NCBI RefSeq assembly: GCF_003568665.1
Contig: NZ_QXMH01000002.1
Location: 248,001 to 312,000, forward strand
Direction: 5' to 3'
From: Chitinophaga alhagiae
Lineage (GTDB): Bacteria > Bacteroidota > Bacteroidia > Chitinophagales > Chitinophagaceae
DNA: 64,000 nucleotides
The notes beneath the pieces were generated by a model. The model did no database searches. It was not told the DNA's origin and saw only the letters and a program-made list of their open reading frames with translations. This document shows positions 7,677-15,934 of this stretch, one piece after another (positions within the stretch are counted from its first letter, which is position 1; each line of letters opens with the position of its first letter). The position numbers and the translations under genes are program-made.

Positions 7677-9167
7677 ATGAAAAAGATACTCCTGTTCAGC
7701 CTGCTGCTGGCTTCCCTCGCCGGTTGCAAGAGCATACTCGATATAAAACCGCAGTCCAGCATCACGGACGAAAACTATTTTTCCAACGAAGGGGATTTTG
7801 AGCCGTACGTAACCGGCATCTATCCTTTCATGCGCTTTTTTGCCAACAACGTTACCTATGGCACGGAAAGAGGGGAGGAGCTGGTACCCGCCCTCAACTC
7901 CCGCTTCGGTACGGCCTGGAACCAGATACTCAGTCCTACTACGGGCGCTATCAATTACAATGACTGGTACAAGGCCATCGGCAACTGCAACCTGCTGCTG
8001 GAAAAAATAGCGCCGTTCCCCTTCACCTCCAACCCTGACCAGCGGAAGAAGATATTGGCGGAAACATACAGCCTGCGGGCCTATTTTTACTTTCACCTGT
8101 CCCGCGTTATCGGAGATGTGCCGCTGATGCTGCAAGCCGTGGTGGGAGACAATGTGCCCCTGCTGCCCCGCAGCAGCACTACGGCGGTGTTCAAACAGAT
8201 CAACGCGGACCTGGATACGGCCATCAGCCTTTTCCGGTCTGTGAGCAACTTCAATGCCGCTACCTATGTTTCCAAATACCGCTTTACCTACGGCGCTGCG
8301 CAGGCGCTGAAAGCGGATGTAAAGCTGTGGAGCGCCAAGGTGCTGGGCGGCGGCGCGGCTGACCTCAACGCCGCCATTGCGGCCATTGATGAAGTAGAAA
8401 AAACCGGCGTGGCGCTGAACGCGGATTTCAAGAACGTGACCACCGTGCGCGCCGCCACCAACCCGGAAGTGATACTGGCGGCTTTCTTCCTGAGAGACGA
8501 ACCTGCTACCGGCATCAGCGGCATTCCCAACACCACGCACTACGTGATGAACGCATTGCCTTATAAGACGGGGGTGCAGGGAGCGCTCAACCTGGATAGC
8601 CTGCCTTATTGCGAAACCACGTCTAACGGCCAGGGCGCCTACCAGATCAGCCCGGCCTCCCGCGCGCTGTTTGCCCAATACCCGAACGACAAGCGCATTC
8701 CCTTCACCTGGGTAACAGAGCGGCAGGCCAGCGGCCCCAAAATTTCCTGGATCACCAAATACCCCGGTACCCGTTATGTAGATGACCGCGTGCCGGACAA
8801 CGATATCATCATGTACCGCCTGGCAGACCTCTTCCTGCTGAAGGCGGAGGCCTACGCCGCCCTTGACCAGACCGGCCCCGCCATTGAGTACCTGGACAAG
8901 GTGAGGGTACGCACCGGCAACGGCCCGTACACCGGCGCTACAGACAAAGCCGCTGTTGAAAAAGAATTGTTGGACGAACGCGGCCGGGAGTTGTATTTTG
9001 AGAATAAGCGCTGGTACGACCTGGTGCGTTTCCACAAAGGCGGAACGCTGGATATTTATCAATACATACCTAACCTGGCGGGTAAGACCACCCCCATTTA
9101 CTGGCCGCTGAACATTACCGTGCTGGCCAATAATGATCAGATCGATCAAACCGAAGGATACAATTAA
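7677..9167 (+). CDS. SusD/RagB-family glycan-binding lipoprotein
   Basis: A 496-residue lipoprotein: the signal sequence ends in the lipobox LASLAGC with Cys17 as lipid site. The mature protein shows SusD features: SSITDENYFSNEGDFEPYVTGIY near the N-terminus, the helical segment with YSLRAYFYFHLSRVIGDVPL, and the C-terminal LLDERGRELYFENKRWYDLVRF. It caps the SusC barrel at the cell surface and binds the incoming glycan. It is co-transcribed with susC (12-bp gap) and followed 17 bp later by the lyase gene. Ligand is not readable from sequence. Confidence 0.95.
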   Translation: MKKILLFSLLLASLAGCKSILDIKPQSSITDENYFSNEGDFEPYVTGIYPFMRFFANNVTYGTERGEELVPALNSRFGTAWNQILSPTTGAINYNDWYKAIGNCNLLLEKIAPFPFTSNPDQRKKILAETYSLRAYFYFHLSRVIGDVPLMLQAVVGDNVPLLPRSSTTAVFKQINADLDTAISLFRSVSNFNAATYVSKYRFTYGAAQALKADVKLWSAKVLGGGAADLNAAIAAIDEVEKTGVALNADFKNVTTVRAATNPEVILAAFFLRDEPATGISGIPNTTHYVMNALPYKTGVQGALNLDSLPYCETTSNGQGAYQISPASRALFAQYPNDKRIPFTWVTERQASGPKISWITKYPGTRYVDDRVPDNDIIMYRLADLFLLKAEAYAALDQTGPAIEYLDKVRVRTGNGPYTGATDKAAVEKELLDERGRELYFENKRWYDLVRFHKGGTLDIYQYIPNLAGKTTPIYWPLNITVLANNDQIDQTEGYN

Positions 9168-9184
9168 TAACACATTTGCGAAAT

Positions 9185-10111
9185 ATGGAAAAAGTACAAG
9201 GATTAATTGCTGCTGCATTCACACCTTTTCATGAAGACGGGTCTATCAACTACGGACTTATTCCCGCTTTGACAGACAAACTGGTAGCAGACGGGCTACG
9301 GGGTATTTTTGTTTGCGGCAGCAATGGTGAAGGCCCGAACATGACCACAGCTGAAAGAATGGAAGTAGCGGCGGCGTTTACGAAGGCCGCCAATAAACGG
9401 TTGCTCATTTTTGTGCACGTAGGCCACAGCAGCATTGCGGAGGCCAGAACGCTGGCCGCGCATGCGCAGCAGATAGGCGCGGATGCCATTTCCGCCGTGG
9501 CCGCTTTTTATTTCAAGCCCACTTCAGTACAGAACCTGGCAGACAGCATGGCGCAGATTGCCGCCGCCGCACCGGAGCTGCCGTTCTACTACTACCACAT
9601 CCCGCACCTCACCGGCGTGGGCATGGACATGGTGCAGTTCCTGGAAATTGCAGGCCCCGCCATCCCTAACCTGGCGGGCATCAAATACACCGCTACCACG
9701 CTGCAGGAGTACCAGGCCTGCCTGCAGTACGAGGGCGGTAAATACGATATTCTTTACGGGCTGGATGAAATGCTGCTGCCCGCCATGGCCGTGGGCGCAC
9801 AAGGCGCTATTGGCAGCACCTACACCTTTGCCGCACCGCTCTACCTGCAAACCATGGAAGCCTTCCGCAAGGGAGACATGGAGCGCGCACGTACCCTGCA
9901 TGCCTATATGGTGGAAGTGGTCCGCATACTGGTAAAATATCCGCCCATCCCGGGTCAGAAGGCCATTATGCGGATGTTGGGCTGGGACCTTGGGCCTTGC
10001 CGCCTGCCGCTGACCACTTTCTCCGAGGCGGCCTCCCTGCAATTCAGGAATGAGCTGGCTGCGTTGTCTTTTTTTGACAAAGCGCCTGCGCGCAAGGTTA
10101 TTCATACTTAA
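9185..10111 (+). CDS. nanA: N-acetylneuraminate lyase (DHDPS/NAL family)
   Basis: A 308-residue TIM-barrel aldolase that cleaves N-acetylneuraminate to N-acetylmannosamine and pyruvate. The Schiff-base lysine is Lys167 in GIKYTA, the catalytic tyrosine is Tyr137 in YYYHIP, and GSNGEG (45-50) is the carboxylate-binding loop, where dihydrodipicolinate synthases usually have two threonines. Context supports sialic acid: mutarotase-transporter and sialidase genes follow. I chose the ATG at 9185 over an in-frame TTG nine bases earlier. It nearly abuts the next gene. A different keto-acid aldolase remains a minor alternative. Confidence 0.9.
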   Translation: MEKVQGLIAAAFTPFHEDGSINYGLIPALTDKLVADGLRGIFVCGSNGEGPNMTTAERMEVAAAFTKAANKRLLIFVHVGHSSIAEARTLAAHAQQIGADAISAVAAFYFKPTSVQNLADSMAQIAAAAPELPFYYYHIPHLTGVGMDMVQFLEIAGPAIPNLAGIKYTATTLQEYQACLQYEGGKYDILYGLDEMLLPAMAVGAQGAIGSTYTFAAPLYLQTMEAFRKGDMERARTLHAYMVEVVRILVKYPPIPGQKAIMRMLGWDLGPCRLPLTTFSEAASLQFRNELAALSFFDKAPARKVIHT

Positions 10112-10112
10112 A

Positions 10113-12695
10113 ATGCATGGCATGCAAATGATAAAAAGAATGCTGGTGCTGATGCTGTGTTTGCTGGCCATGAAGGCCGGCGCGCAACACACCGCCGGCG
10201 AGGTTTTTTTTAACTGGAAAGAAATTGCGCCGTTGCCGGGAGCGGACGGGCTGGCCGGCAGTTATGCCGGCGTAAGCAACGGGGCGCTCATAGTGGCCGG
10301 TGGCGCCAACTTTCCCGGCAATACCCGGCCCTGGGCCGGCGGCATCAAAACCTGGTACGACACTATCTGGGTATTGGAAAATGAAAGCAGCGAATGGAAA
10401 GCAGCCGGCAAACTGCCGCGCCCCATGGGCTACGGCGTATCCCTCACCACGCCCAACGGCCTGCTGTGCATTGGCGGGGGCAATGCGGAAGGGAATTACA
10501 TGGATGTTTTCCTGCTGAAATATGTAAACGGAAAAATTGAAACGGAAAACCTGCCGGCATTGCCGGAACCGCTGGCCAACGCCTGCGGCGTGTTGCTGAA
10601 CGGCAGGGTATATGTGACGGGCGGACAAACGTCTCCCACCGGCGGTACTACCCGCCATTGCCGGGTGCTGGGGCCCGGCGGCGGGCAGTGGCAGCCGTTG
10701 CCTGATCTGCCCGGCCCCGGCAGAATGCTGGCCATGGCCGGCGCTATGGACGGGAAAGTGTACATCTTCGGCGGCGTAGACCTGCAGCAAGGTCAGCGAA
10801 AGTATCTGCAGGATGCCTGGGTTTACCAGCCGGGCGGCGCCTGGAAGCAGGTAGCTAACCTGCCGTACCCGCTGGCCGCGGCGCCTACGCCGGCCTATGA
10901 GGCCGGCCAGTCCCACTTGTTGCTGTTTGGCGGGGACGATGGCGTGAATGCCGTAAAGGCGGGTGATCTGAAAGACGCCCATCCCGGTTTCAGCAACAAG
11001 GTGCTGGCTTATAACACGCTCACAGATGCCTGGTCGGTAACAGGCAGCATGCCTTCCAATATGCTGCCGGATGCCGCTCTCAACCCCCATGCCAGCACGT
11101 ACGCCCCCGTTACCACCCCGCTGGTGGTATGGAATAACAACGTGGTGCTGCCCGGCGGCGAAGCCCGCCCGGCGGTGAGAAGCAAAAAAGTACTGGTGGC
11201 CGCGCCGCGGCAGCCGGAAGGCCGCTTTGGCGGGCTTGACTGGACGGTGATAGGCGCATACTTCCTGCTGGTAATAGCCATCAGCGTTACCGTATCCAGG
11301 AAAATGGGCAACAGCACCAGCGACTTCTTCCTGGGCGGTCAGAAGATACCCTGGTGGGCCGCGGGGCTCAGCATTTTCGGCTCCAAGCTCAGCGCCCTTA
11401 CTTTTATTGCCATTCCTGCCAAGGCGTATGCAACAGACTGGGTGTACATTCTCAACAACCTCATGATCATTGTGGTGGCGCCTATTGTCACCATGTTCTA
11501 CCTGCCTTACTTCCGCAAGCTGAAGCTCACCAGCGTGTACGAATACCTGCAGATCAGGTTCAACACGCGGGTGAAACTGCTGGGCAGCCTTACTTTCGTG
11601 CTGTTCCAGCTCAGCCGCCTCGGTGTGGTGATCTACCTGCCGGCATTGGTACTGAGCACGGTAACGGGCACCAATATTTTTGCCTGTATTCTGCTCACCA
11701 CCGTGGTGACCACCGCGTACAGCGTGCTGGGCGGTATTGAGGCCGTAGTGTGGACGGAAGTGATGCAGGTGTTCGTATTGCTGGGCGGCGCCCTGGTGAG
11801 CTTTTTCTTCATGGCCGCCAATACGGACGGCGGCCTGTCCGGCATGATGAACGAGGCCTGGCAGCAAGACAAGCTGCGGGTGGCCAACCTGGGCTGGAGC
11901 ATTTCAGAACCGGTGCTGTGGGTGGTAGTGGTAGGTGCGTTCCTGACCAACCTCGTTACCTACACCTCAGACCAGGTGGTGGTACAACGTTATCTCACCA
12001 CCTCTACAGAAAAAGAGGCCCGCCGCTCCATCTACACCAACGCCCTCATGGTTATACCCGCCACGTTCATATTTTTTGGCGTGGGCACGGCGCTCTGGTT
12101 CTTTTACCGCCGTCACCCCGGTTCGCTGAACCCGCATGGCCGTGTAGACGATGTGTTCCCCTGGTTCATTTCACAGCAGCTGCCGGCCGGTTTGAGCGGG
12201 CTGGTGATTGCGGGGCTGTTTGCGGCTACCATGTCTACCATCAGCTCCAGCATGAACTCCATTGCTACCGTGGTGACCACGGACTTTTACAAAACCTTCC
12301 GCAAACAGGCCACAGATCTGCAAAGCCTGCGGTTTGCCAAAATAGTGACGGTGTTCCTCGGTATTATTGGCTGCGGCATTGCCATGTACCTGGTGTACCT
12401 GCAGAACGCGTCCATATGGGACCAGTACCTCAAGATCATCGGGCTGTTCGGCGGTTGCCTGGCCGGGATGTTTGCCGCGGGCATCTTCTTCCCGCGTATT
12501 AACGGCCGCGGCATATTTGCGGGTTTTATACTCAGCAGCATCGGCCTTTATTTTGTTCAGCAATCTTCCGCCATCAGCTTTTTTCTGTACCCGCTGTTTG
12601 CAGTGGTGGGATGTGTGGTGATGGGATATATTTTCAGCTGGGTGTTGCCGGAAAAACCGGGAGCGCAGCAGGTAATACAAATGAATGATGAATAA
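10113..12695 (+). CDS. fusion of kelch-type sialic-acid mutarotase and sodium-solute symporter
   Basis: An 860-residue two-part protein. After a signal-like start (MLVLMLCLLAMKAGAQ), residues about 25-370 form a kelch propeller of the cyclically permuted NanM mutarotase type (GALIVAGGANFPG, GLLCIGGGNAEG, GRVYVTGGQTSP, GKVYIFGGVD, HLLLFGGDDG). Residues about 375-850 are a sodium-solute symporter with many membrane helices (DFFLGGQKIPWWAAGLSIFGSKLSA, ATMSTISSSMNSIATVVTTDF). The propeller would interconvert sialic-acid anomers in the periplasm and the membrane part import the sugar. It starts 1 bp after nanA, at ATG 10113 or 10128; a longer upstream frame overlaps nanA and is unlikely. Confidence 0.88.
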   Translation: MHGMQMIKRMLVLMLCLLAMKAGAQHTAGEVFFNWKEIAPLPGADGLAGSYAGVSNGALIVAGGANFPGNTRPWAGGIKTWYDTIWVLENESSEWKAAGKLPRPMGYGVSLTTPNGLLCIGGGNAEGNYMDVFLLKYVNGKIETENLPALPEPLANACGVLLNGRVYVTGGQTSPTGGTTRHCRVLGPGGGQWQPLPDLPGPGRMLAMAGAMDGKVYIFGGVDLQQGQRKYLQDAWVYQPGGAWKQVANLPYPLAAAPTPAYEAGQSHLLLFGGDDGVNAVKAGDLKDAHPGFSNKVLAYNTLTDAWSVTGSMPSNMLPDAALNPHASTYAPVTTPLVVWNNNVVLPGGEARPAVRSKKVLVAAPRQPEGRFGGLDWTVIGAYFLLVIAISVTVSRKMGNSTSDFFLGGQKIPWWAAGLSIFGSKLSALTFIAIPAKAYATDWVYILNNLMIIVVAPIVTMFYLPYFRKLKLTSVYEYLQIRFNTRVKLLGSLTFVLFQLSRLGVVIYLPALVLSTVTGTNIFACILLTTVVTTAYSVLGGIEAVVWTEVMQVFVLLGGALVSFFFMAANTDGGLSGMMNEAWQQDKLRVANLGWSISEPVLWVVVVGAFLTNLVTYTSDQVVVQRYLTTSTEKEARRSIYTNALMVIPATFIFFGVGTALWFFYRRHPGSLNPHGRVDDVFPWFISQQLPAGLSGLVIAGLFAATMSTISSSMNSIATVVTTDFYKTFRKQATDLQSLRFAKIVTVFLGIIGCGIAMYLVYLQNASIWDQYLKIIGLFGGCLAGMFAAGIFFPRINGRGIFAGFILSSIGLYFVQQSSAISFFLYPLFAVVGCVVMGYIFSWVLPEKPGAQQVIQMNDE

Positions 12696-12767
12696 AGATC
12701 ACGGCTGAAGCGGGCGTACCGCGTTGCCGTAAAGAAATATCCGGTGGATGGAACGGGCCTGTGAAGA

Positions 12768-12781
12768 TTCCCATATGGGAA
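12768..12781. promoter_or_regulatory. 14-bp perfect palindrome upstream of the sialidase gene
   Basis: TTCCCATATGGGAA is a perfect palindrome 55 bp before the sialidase start, in the 141-bp gap that separates that gene from the transporter. A dedicated operator is possible. It does not resemble the inverted repeat at susC. Confidence 0.3.
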
Positions 12782-12836
12782 AAACAGGCAGGCGGCAAGC
12801 CTTTCGCGCATGCTCCGCCGGGCAAAAAACAAACAC

Positions 12837-13970
12837 ATGAAAAAATGGATCACCACAACGGCCTGCCTGCTGGCGGCATTCTTCGCCACGGCGCAGGTAA
12901 CCGTTTTTGAATCAGGCACGGAAGGGTACAAGTCCTTCCGCATCCCTACCATTATCCGTTTACCCGATGGCCACCTGCTGGCCTTTGCAGAAGGCAGGGT
13001 GGGCAACGCCAGCGATTTCGGGGATATTGATATTGTGATGAAACGCAGTACGGACAAAGGCAATACCTGGAGCGCGCTGCAGGTGGTGGCGGAAAATAAA
13101 GACCTGCAGGCCGGCAACCCCGCGCCTGTACTGGATATGTCAGACCCTGCCCATCCCGGTGGCCGCATTTTTCTTTTTTACAATGCCGGCAACAATCATG
13201 AAAGTGAAGTGCGGAAAGGCAATGGCCTCCGCGAAGCCATGTACGTAGCCTCCGCAGATGGCGGCAAAACCTGGTCTGAGCCGGTGAACATCACCCGGCA
13301 GGTACACCGCCCCCAACAACTGGGCTTTACCGAAGACTGGCGTTGCTTTTTCAACACGCCCGGCCATGCCATGCAGTTTGTGACAGGCCCGTACAAGGGC
13401 CGCATTTTTGTGGCCACCAATCACTCCGCCGGAGATCCGCAGCCCAAACACCGGGAGTACCGCGCCGGCGGATATTATTCGGATGATCATGGCAAAACTT
13501 TCCATATCAGCGAAGATGTGAACATCCCCGGCAGCAATGAGGCCATTGCCACGGAAATAAGCGGTGGCCGGCTCATGATGAACGTGCGCAACCAGCAGGG
13601 CAACATCAAGGCGCGCATTGTGGCCCTCAGCAGCAACGGCGGCGCCAGCTGGGATACCGCCTACTTTGACATGGCGCTGCCGGACCCCGTTTGCCAGGGC
13701 AGCATACTGACCGTGGGCCGGCACAAAGGCAAAGCCATTGTAGCGTTCAGCAACGCGGCGGATACTTCCAAAAGGGACAACCTCACCCTGCGCATCAGCA
13801 ACAATGATGGCCTTACCTGGAAAAGAAGCTACAAAATTGACCAGACCGGCCAGGCCGGCAATGCGGCTTATTCAGACCTGGTGGTAACAGGCAAGCGGGA
13901 AATAGGGGTGCTGTACGAAAAAGACAGGTATAAGAAAATACTCTTCACAAAAGTGAAGTGGAAGAAATGA
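12837..13970 (+). CDS. exo-alpha-sialidase (GH33-type, BNR/Asp-box propeller)
   Basis: A 377-residue secreted enzyme (signal peptide to about residue 20, LLAAFFATAQ). Residues 34-37 are the FRIP motif carrying the first arginine of the sialic-acid-binding triad. Five Asp-boxes follow: STDKGNTW (71), SADGGKTW (139), SDDHGKTF (215), SSNGGASW (265) and SNNDGLTW (about 322). The GRVGNASDFGDID loop holds the expected acid/base aspartate, and MNVRNQQGN supplies a further arginine. It frees terminal sialic acid from glycans for the transporter and lyase encoded just upstream. I chose ATG 12837 because it directly precedes the signal peptide. Confidence 0.93.
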   Translation: MKKWITTTACLLAAFFATAQVTVFESGTEGYKSFRIPTIIRLPDGHLLAFAEGRVGNASDFGDIDIVMKRSTDKGNTWSALQVVAENKDLQAGNPAPVLDMSDPAHPGGRIFLFYNAGNNHESEVRKGNGLREAMYVASADGGKTWSEPVNITRQVHRPQQLGFTEDWRCFFNTPGHAMQFVTGPYKGRIFVATNHSAGDPQPKHREYRAGGYYSDDHGKTFHISEDVNIPGSNEAIATEISGGRLMMNVRNQQGNIKARIVALSSNGGASWDTAYFDMALPDPVCQGSILTVGRHKGKAIVAFSNAADTSKRDNLTLRISNNDGLTWKRSYKIDQTGQAGNAAYSDLVVTGKREIGVLYEKDRYKKILFTKVKWKK

Positions 13971-13995
13971 ATTGTTTAAGTTTCACTGTATACAA

Positions 13996-14027
13996 GCCGG
14001 TCTATATCCATAGGCCGGTATTTTTTT
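13996..14027 (+). terminator. intrinsic terminator after the sialidase gene
   Basis: GCCGGTCTAT and ATAGGCCGG pair (one G-U) around a short loop and are followed by a run of T. It closes the sialic-acid transcription unit and separates it from the GH125 gene. Confidence 0.8.
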
Positions 14028-14096
14028 AATTAGCAAATTTTAGCAGGATGAGTTGGCGCAGAAGTTCCTATTTTCCGTTTTTAATTGAGAGAAAAT

Positions 14097-15515
14097 ATGA
14101 GCCGTAGAAAATTCCTCCAGCAATCCGCTATCCTGTCTTCCGCATTGCTTTTCCGCCCCGCCCTTACATGGGCCGCCGGGCAGGATTTTCCTGTAGTCCG
14201 CATTCCCGAAGCGCAGCGGAAGTTCCGCAGCGAGGCCGTTGAAAAGGCCATAGCGGCCGTAAAAGCAAAAAGCGGCAATGCGGAGCTGGCGTGGTTGTTT
14301 GAGAACTGCTTTCCCAACACGCTTGACACCACGGTGGAGTTTGACATGAAGAACGGCCGGCCGGATACCTATGTGATCACGGGCGATATAGATGCCATGT
14401 GGCTGCGTGACAGTACGGCCCAGGTGTCTCCCTACCTGCAGTTGGTGCAGGAAGACAAGGAGCTGCAGCACCTCATTGCCGGGGTGATCAACCACCAGGT
14501 GAAATGCATATTGAAAGACCCTTACGCCAACGCGTTTTATAAAGACGAGAATAAACAGGGCGAGTGGAAGTCTGACCTGACAGACATGAAGCCCGGCATC
14601 CATGAGCGCAAATGGGAAATAGACTCGCTCTGCTACCCCATCCGCCTGGCATACCTGTACTGGAAAAAAACGGGAGACACGGCGCCTTTTGATGATACCT
14701 GGAAGTCTGCCATTGCCCTCACGGTAAAGACCTTTAAGGAACAGCAGCGGAAGAACGGGCCGGGACCTTACCACTTCCAGCGCAAAACTTCCTGGGCTAC
14801 GGACGGGGTGCCGCTCAGCGGCTACGGATACCCGGTAAAACCGGTGGGCCTCATCTGCTCCACGTTCAGGCCGAGTGACGATGCCACCATCTTCAGCTTT
14901 TTAGTGCCTTCCAATTTCTTTGCCGTGGTAAGTTTGCGCCAGGCCGCGGAAATGGTGCAGGCGCTGCATAAAGATGCCGCGCTGGCGGCAGACTGCCGGG
15001 CGCTGGCCGCGGAAGTGGAACAGGCGCTGAAAAAATACGCCGTGGTCAGCCATCCGCAATTTGGCAAGGTATACGCTTTTGAAGTGAACGGCTTTGGCAG
15101 CTTCAACCTGATGGACGATGCCAATGTACCCAGCCTGCTGTCTCTCCCGTACCTGGGCGCCATCAAACCTGTGGACCCGGTATACGCCAACACCCGCAAG
15201 CTCATTCTTTCTTCAGAAAATCCCTTCTTCTTCTCCGGCAAGGCCGGCAAAGGCATTGGCAGCCCGCATACCGGCCTGCACCGCATCTGGCCCATCAGTC
15301 TTGTTATGCAGGGCCTCACCAGCAACAACGACGCGGAAATACGCCAGTGCCTGCAAACCCTGCAGAAATGCCACGCCGGCAAAGGTTTCATGCATGAATC
15401 CTTTCAGCAAGACGATCCCGCGCAGTTCACCCGCTCCTGGTTTGCCTGGGCCAATACCATCTTTGGCGAACTGATCTGGAAAGTTTACAAGGAAAGGCCG
15501 CACCTGCTTAAATAG
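14097..15515 (+). CDS. GH125 family exo-alpha-1,6-mannosidase with Tat-type signal
   Basis: A 472-residue protein of the metal-independent alpha-mannosidase family (formerly DUF1237). Recognised segments include GDIDAMWLRDSTAQVSPY, ERKWEIDSLCYPIRLAY, GYPVKPVGLICSTFRPSDDA, GIGSPHTGLHRIWPISLVMQGLTS and GFMHESFQQDDPAQFTRSWFAWAN; the Glu of MHESF is the likely catalytic base by family precedent. The N-terminus (SRRKFLQQSAILSSALLF) is a twin-arginine signal, so it is probably exported folded. The ATG at 14097 is preferred over a TTG 12 bases upstream. Next to a sialidase, it suggests trimming of N-glycans. It has its own transcription unit. Confidence 0.9.
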   Translation: MSRRKFLQQSAILSSALLFRPALTWAAGQDFPVVRIPEAQRKFRSEAVEKAIAAVKAKSGNAELAWLFENCFPNTLDTTVEFDMKNGRPDTYVITGDIDAMWLRDSTAQVSPYLQLVQEDKELQHLIAGVINHQVKCILKDPYANAFYKDENKQGEWKSDLTDMKPGIHERKWEIDSLCYPIRLAYLYWKKTGDTAPFDDTWKSAIALTVKTFKEQQRKNGPGPYHFQRKTSWATDGVPLSGYGYPVKPVGLICSTFRPSDDATIFSFLVPSNFFAVVSLRQAAEMVQALHKDAALAADCRALAAEVEQALKKYAVVSHPQFGKVYAFEVNGFGSFNLMDDANVPSLLSLPYLGAIKPVDPVYANTRKLILSSENPFFFSGKAGKGIGSPHTGLHRIWPISLVMQGLTSNNDAEIRQCLQTLQKCHAGKGFMHESFQQDDPAQFTRSWFAWANTIFGELIWKVYKERPHLLK

Positions 15516-15525
15516 TGCCCAAAGA

Positions 15526-15543
15526 ATAAGCAATTGCTTATTT
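15526..15543. promoter_or_regulatory. 18-bp perfect palindrome, candidate PadR operator
   Basis: AATAAGCAATTGCTTATT is a perfect 18-bp inverted repeat 28 bp before the padR start. Its half AATAAGCAA recurs just inside padR at 15576-15584. Autorepression by PadR is a reasonable guess. Because TTT follows, it might alternatively act as a weak terminator for the GH125 gene. Confidence 0.5.
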
Positions 15544-15570
15544 TTAGCCCCTAATGCACTTAATTCCCTT

Positions 15571-15921
15571 ATGGAAAATAAGCAAAACGCCTATTTCATA
15601 ACACGCTGGCAATCCCAGATCAAAAAAGGACTGTTCGAATATATCATTATGCTCCTCCTGCAGAAGAAGGAGCGGTACGGATATGAGCTGATCAGCGAGA
15701 TCAAGAAGCTGGCGGACATGGACATTGCGGAAGGTACTATTTACCCCCTGCTCAGCCGCCTCAAAAAAGAGAAGCTGGTAGATTCCCGCTGGGTGGAAAT
15801 GGACGAGGGAGTGCCGAGAAAATATTACAAACTGACCGAGCAGGGCAATACTTACCTGGAAACCATGTACCAGTACCTGGGTGAGCTGATGCAGGCCATC
15901 ACCGATCTGAAGAACGTTTAA
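15571..15921 (+). CDS. PadR-family transcriptional regulator
   Basis: A 116-residue winged-helix protein of the short PadR class: KGLFEYIIMLLLQKKERYGYELISEIKKLADMDIAEGTIYPLLSRLKKEKLVDSRW is the classic DNA-binding region, followed by RKYYKLTEQGNTYLETM and a C-terminal dimerisation helix. It lies 13 bp before glpK on the same strand and is probably co-transcribed with it, so control of glycerol use is possible but unproven. A perfect palindrome immediately upstream is a candidate autoregulatory site. Confidence 0.92.
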   Translation: MENKQNAYFITRWQSQIKKGLFEYIIMLLLQKKERYGYELISEIKKLADMDIAEGTIYPLLSRLKKEKLVDSRWVEMDEGVPRKYYKLTEQGNTYLETMYQYLGELMQAITDLKNV

Positions 15922-15934
15922 ACTTGTTGCGCTA

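Noticed and set aside
7662-9218. 518-residue antisense frame across susD, and 10098-11867 across the transporter
   Set aside because: Both are shadows of strongly supported genes on the other strand.
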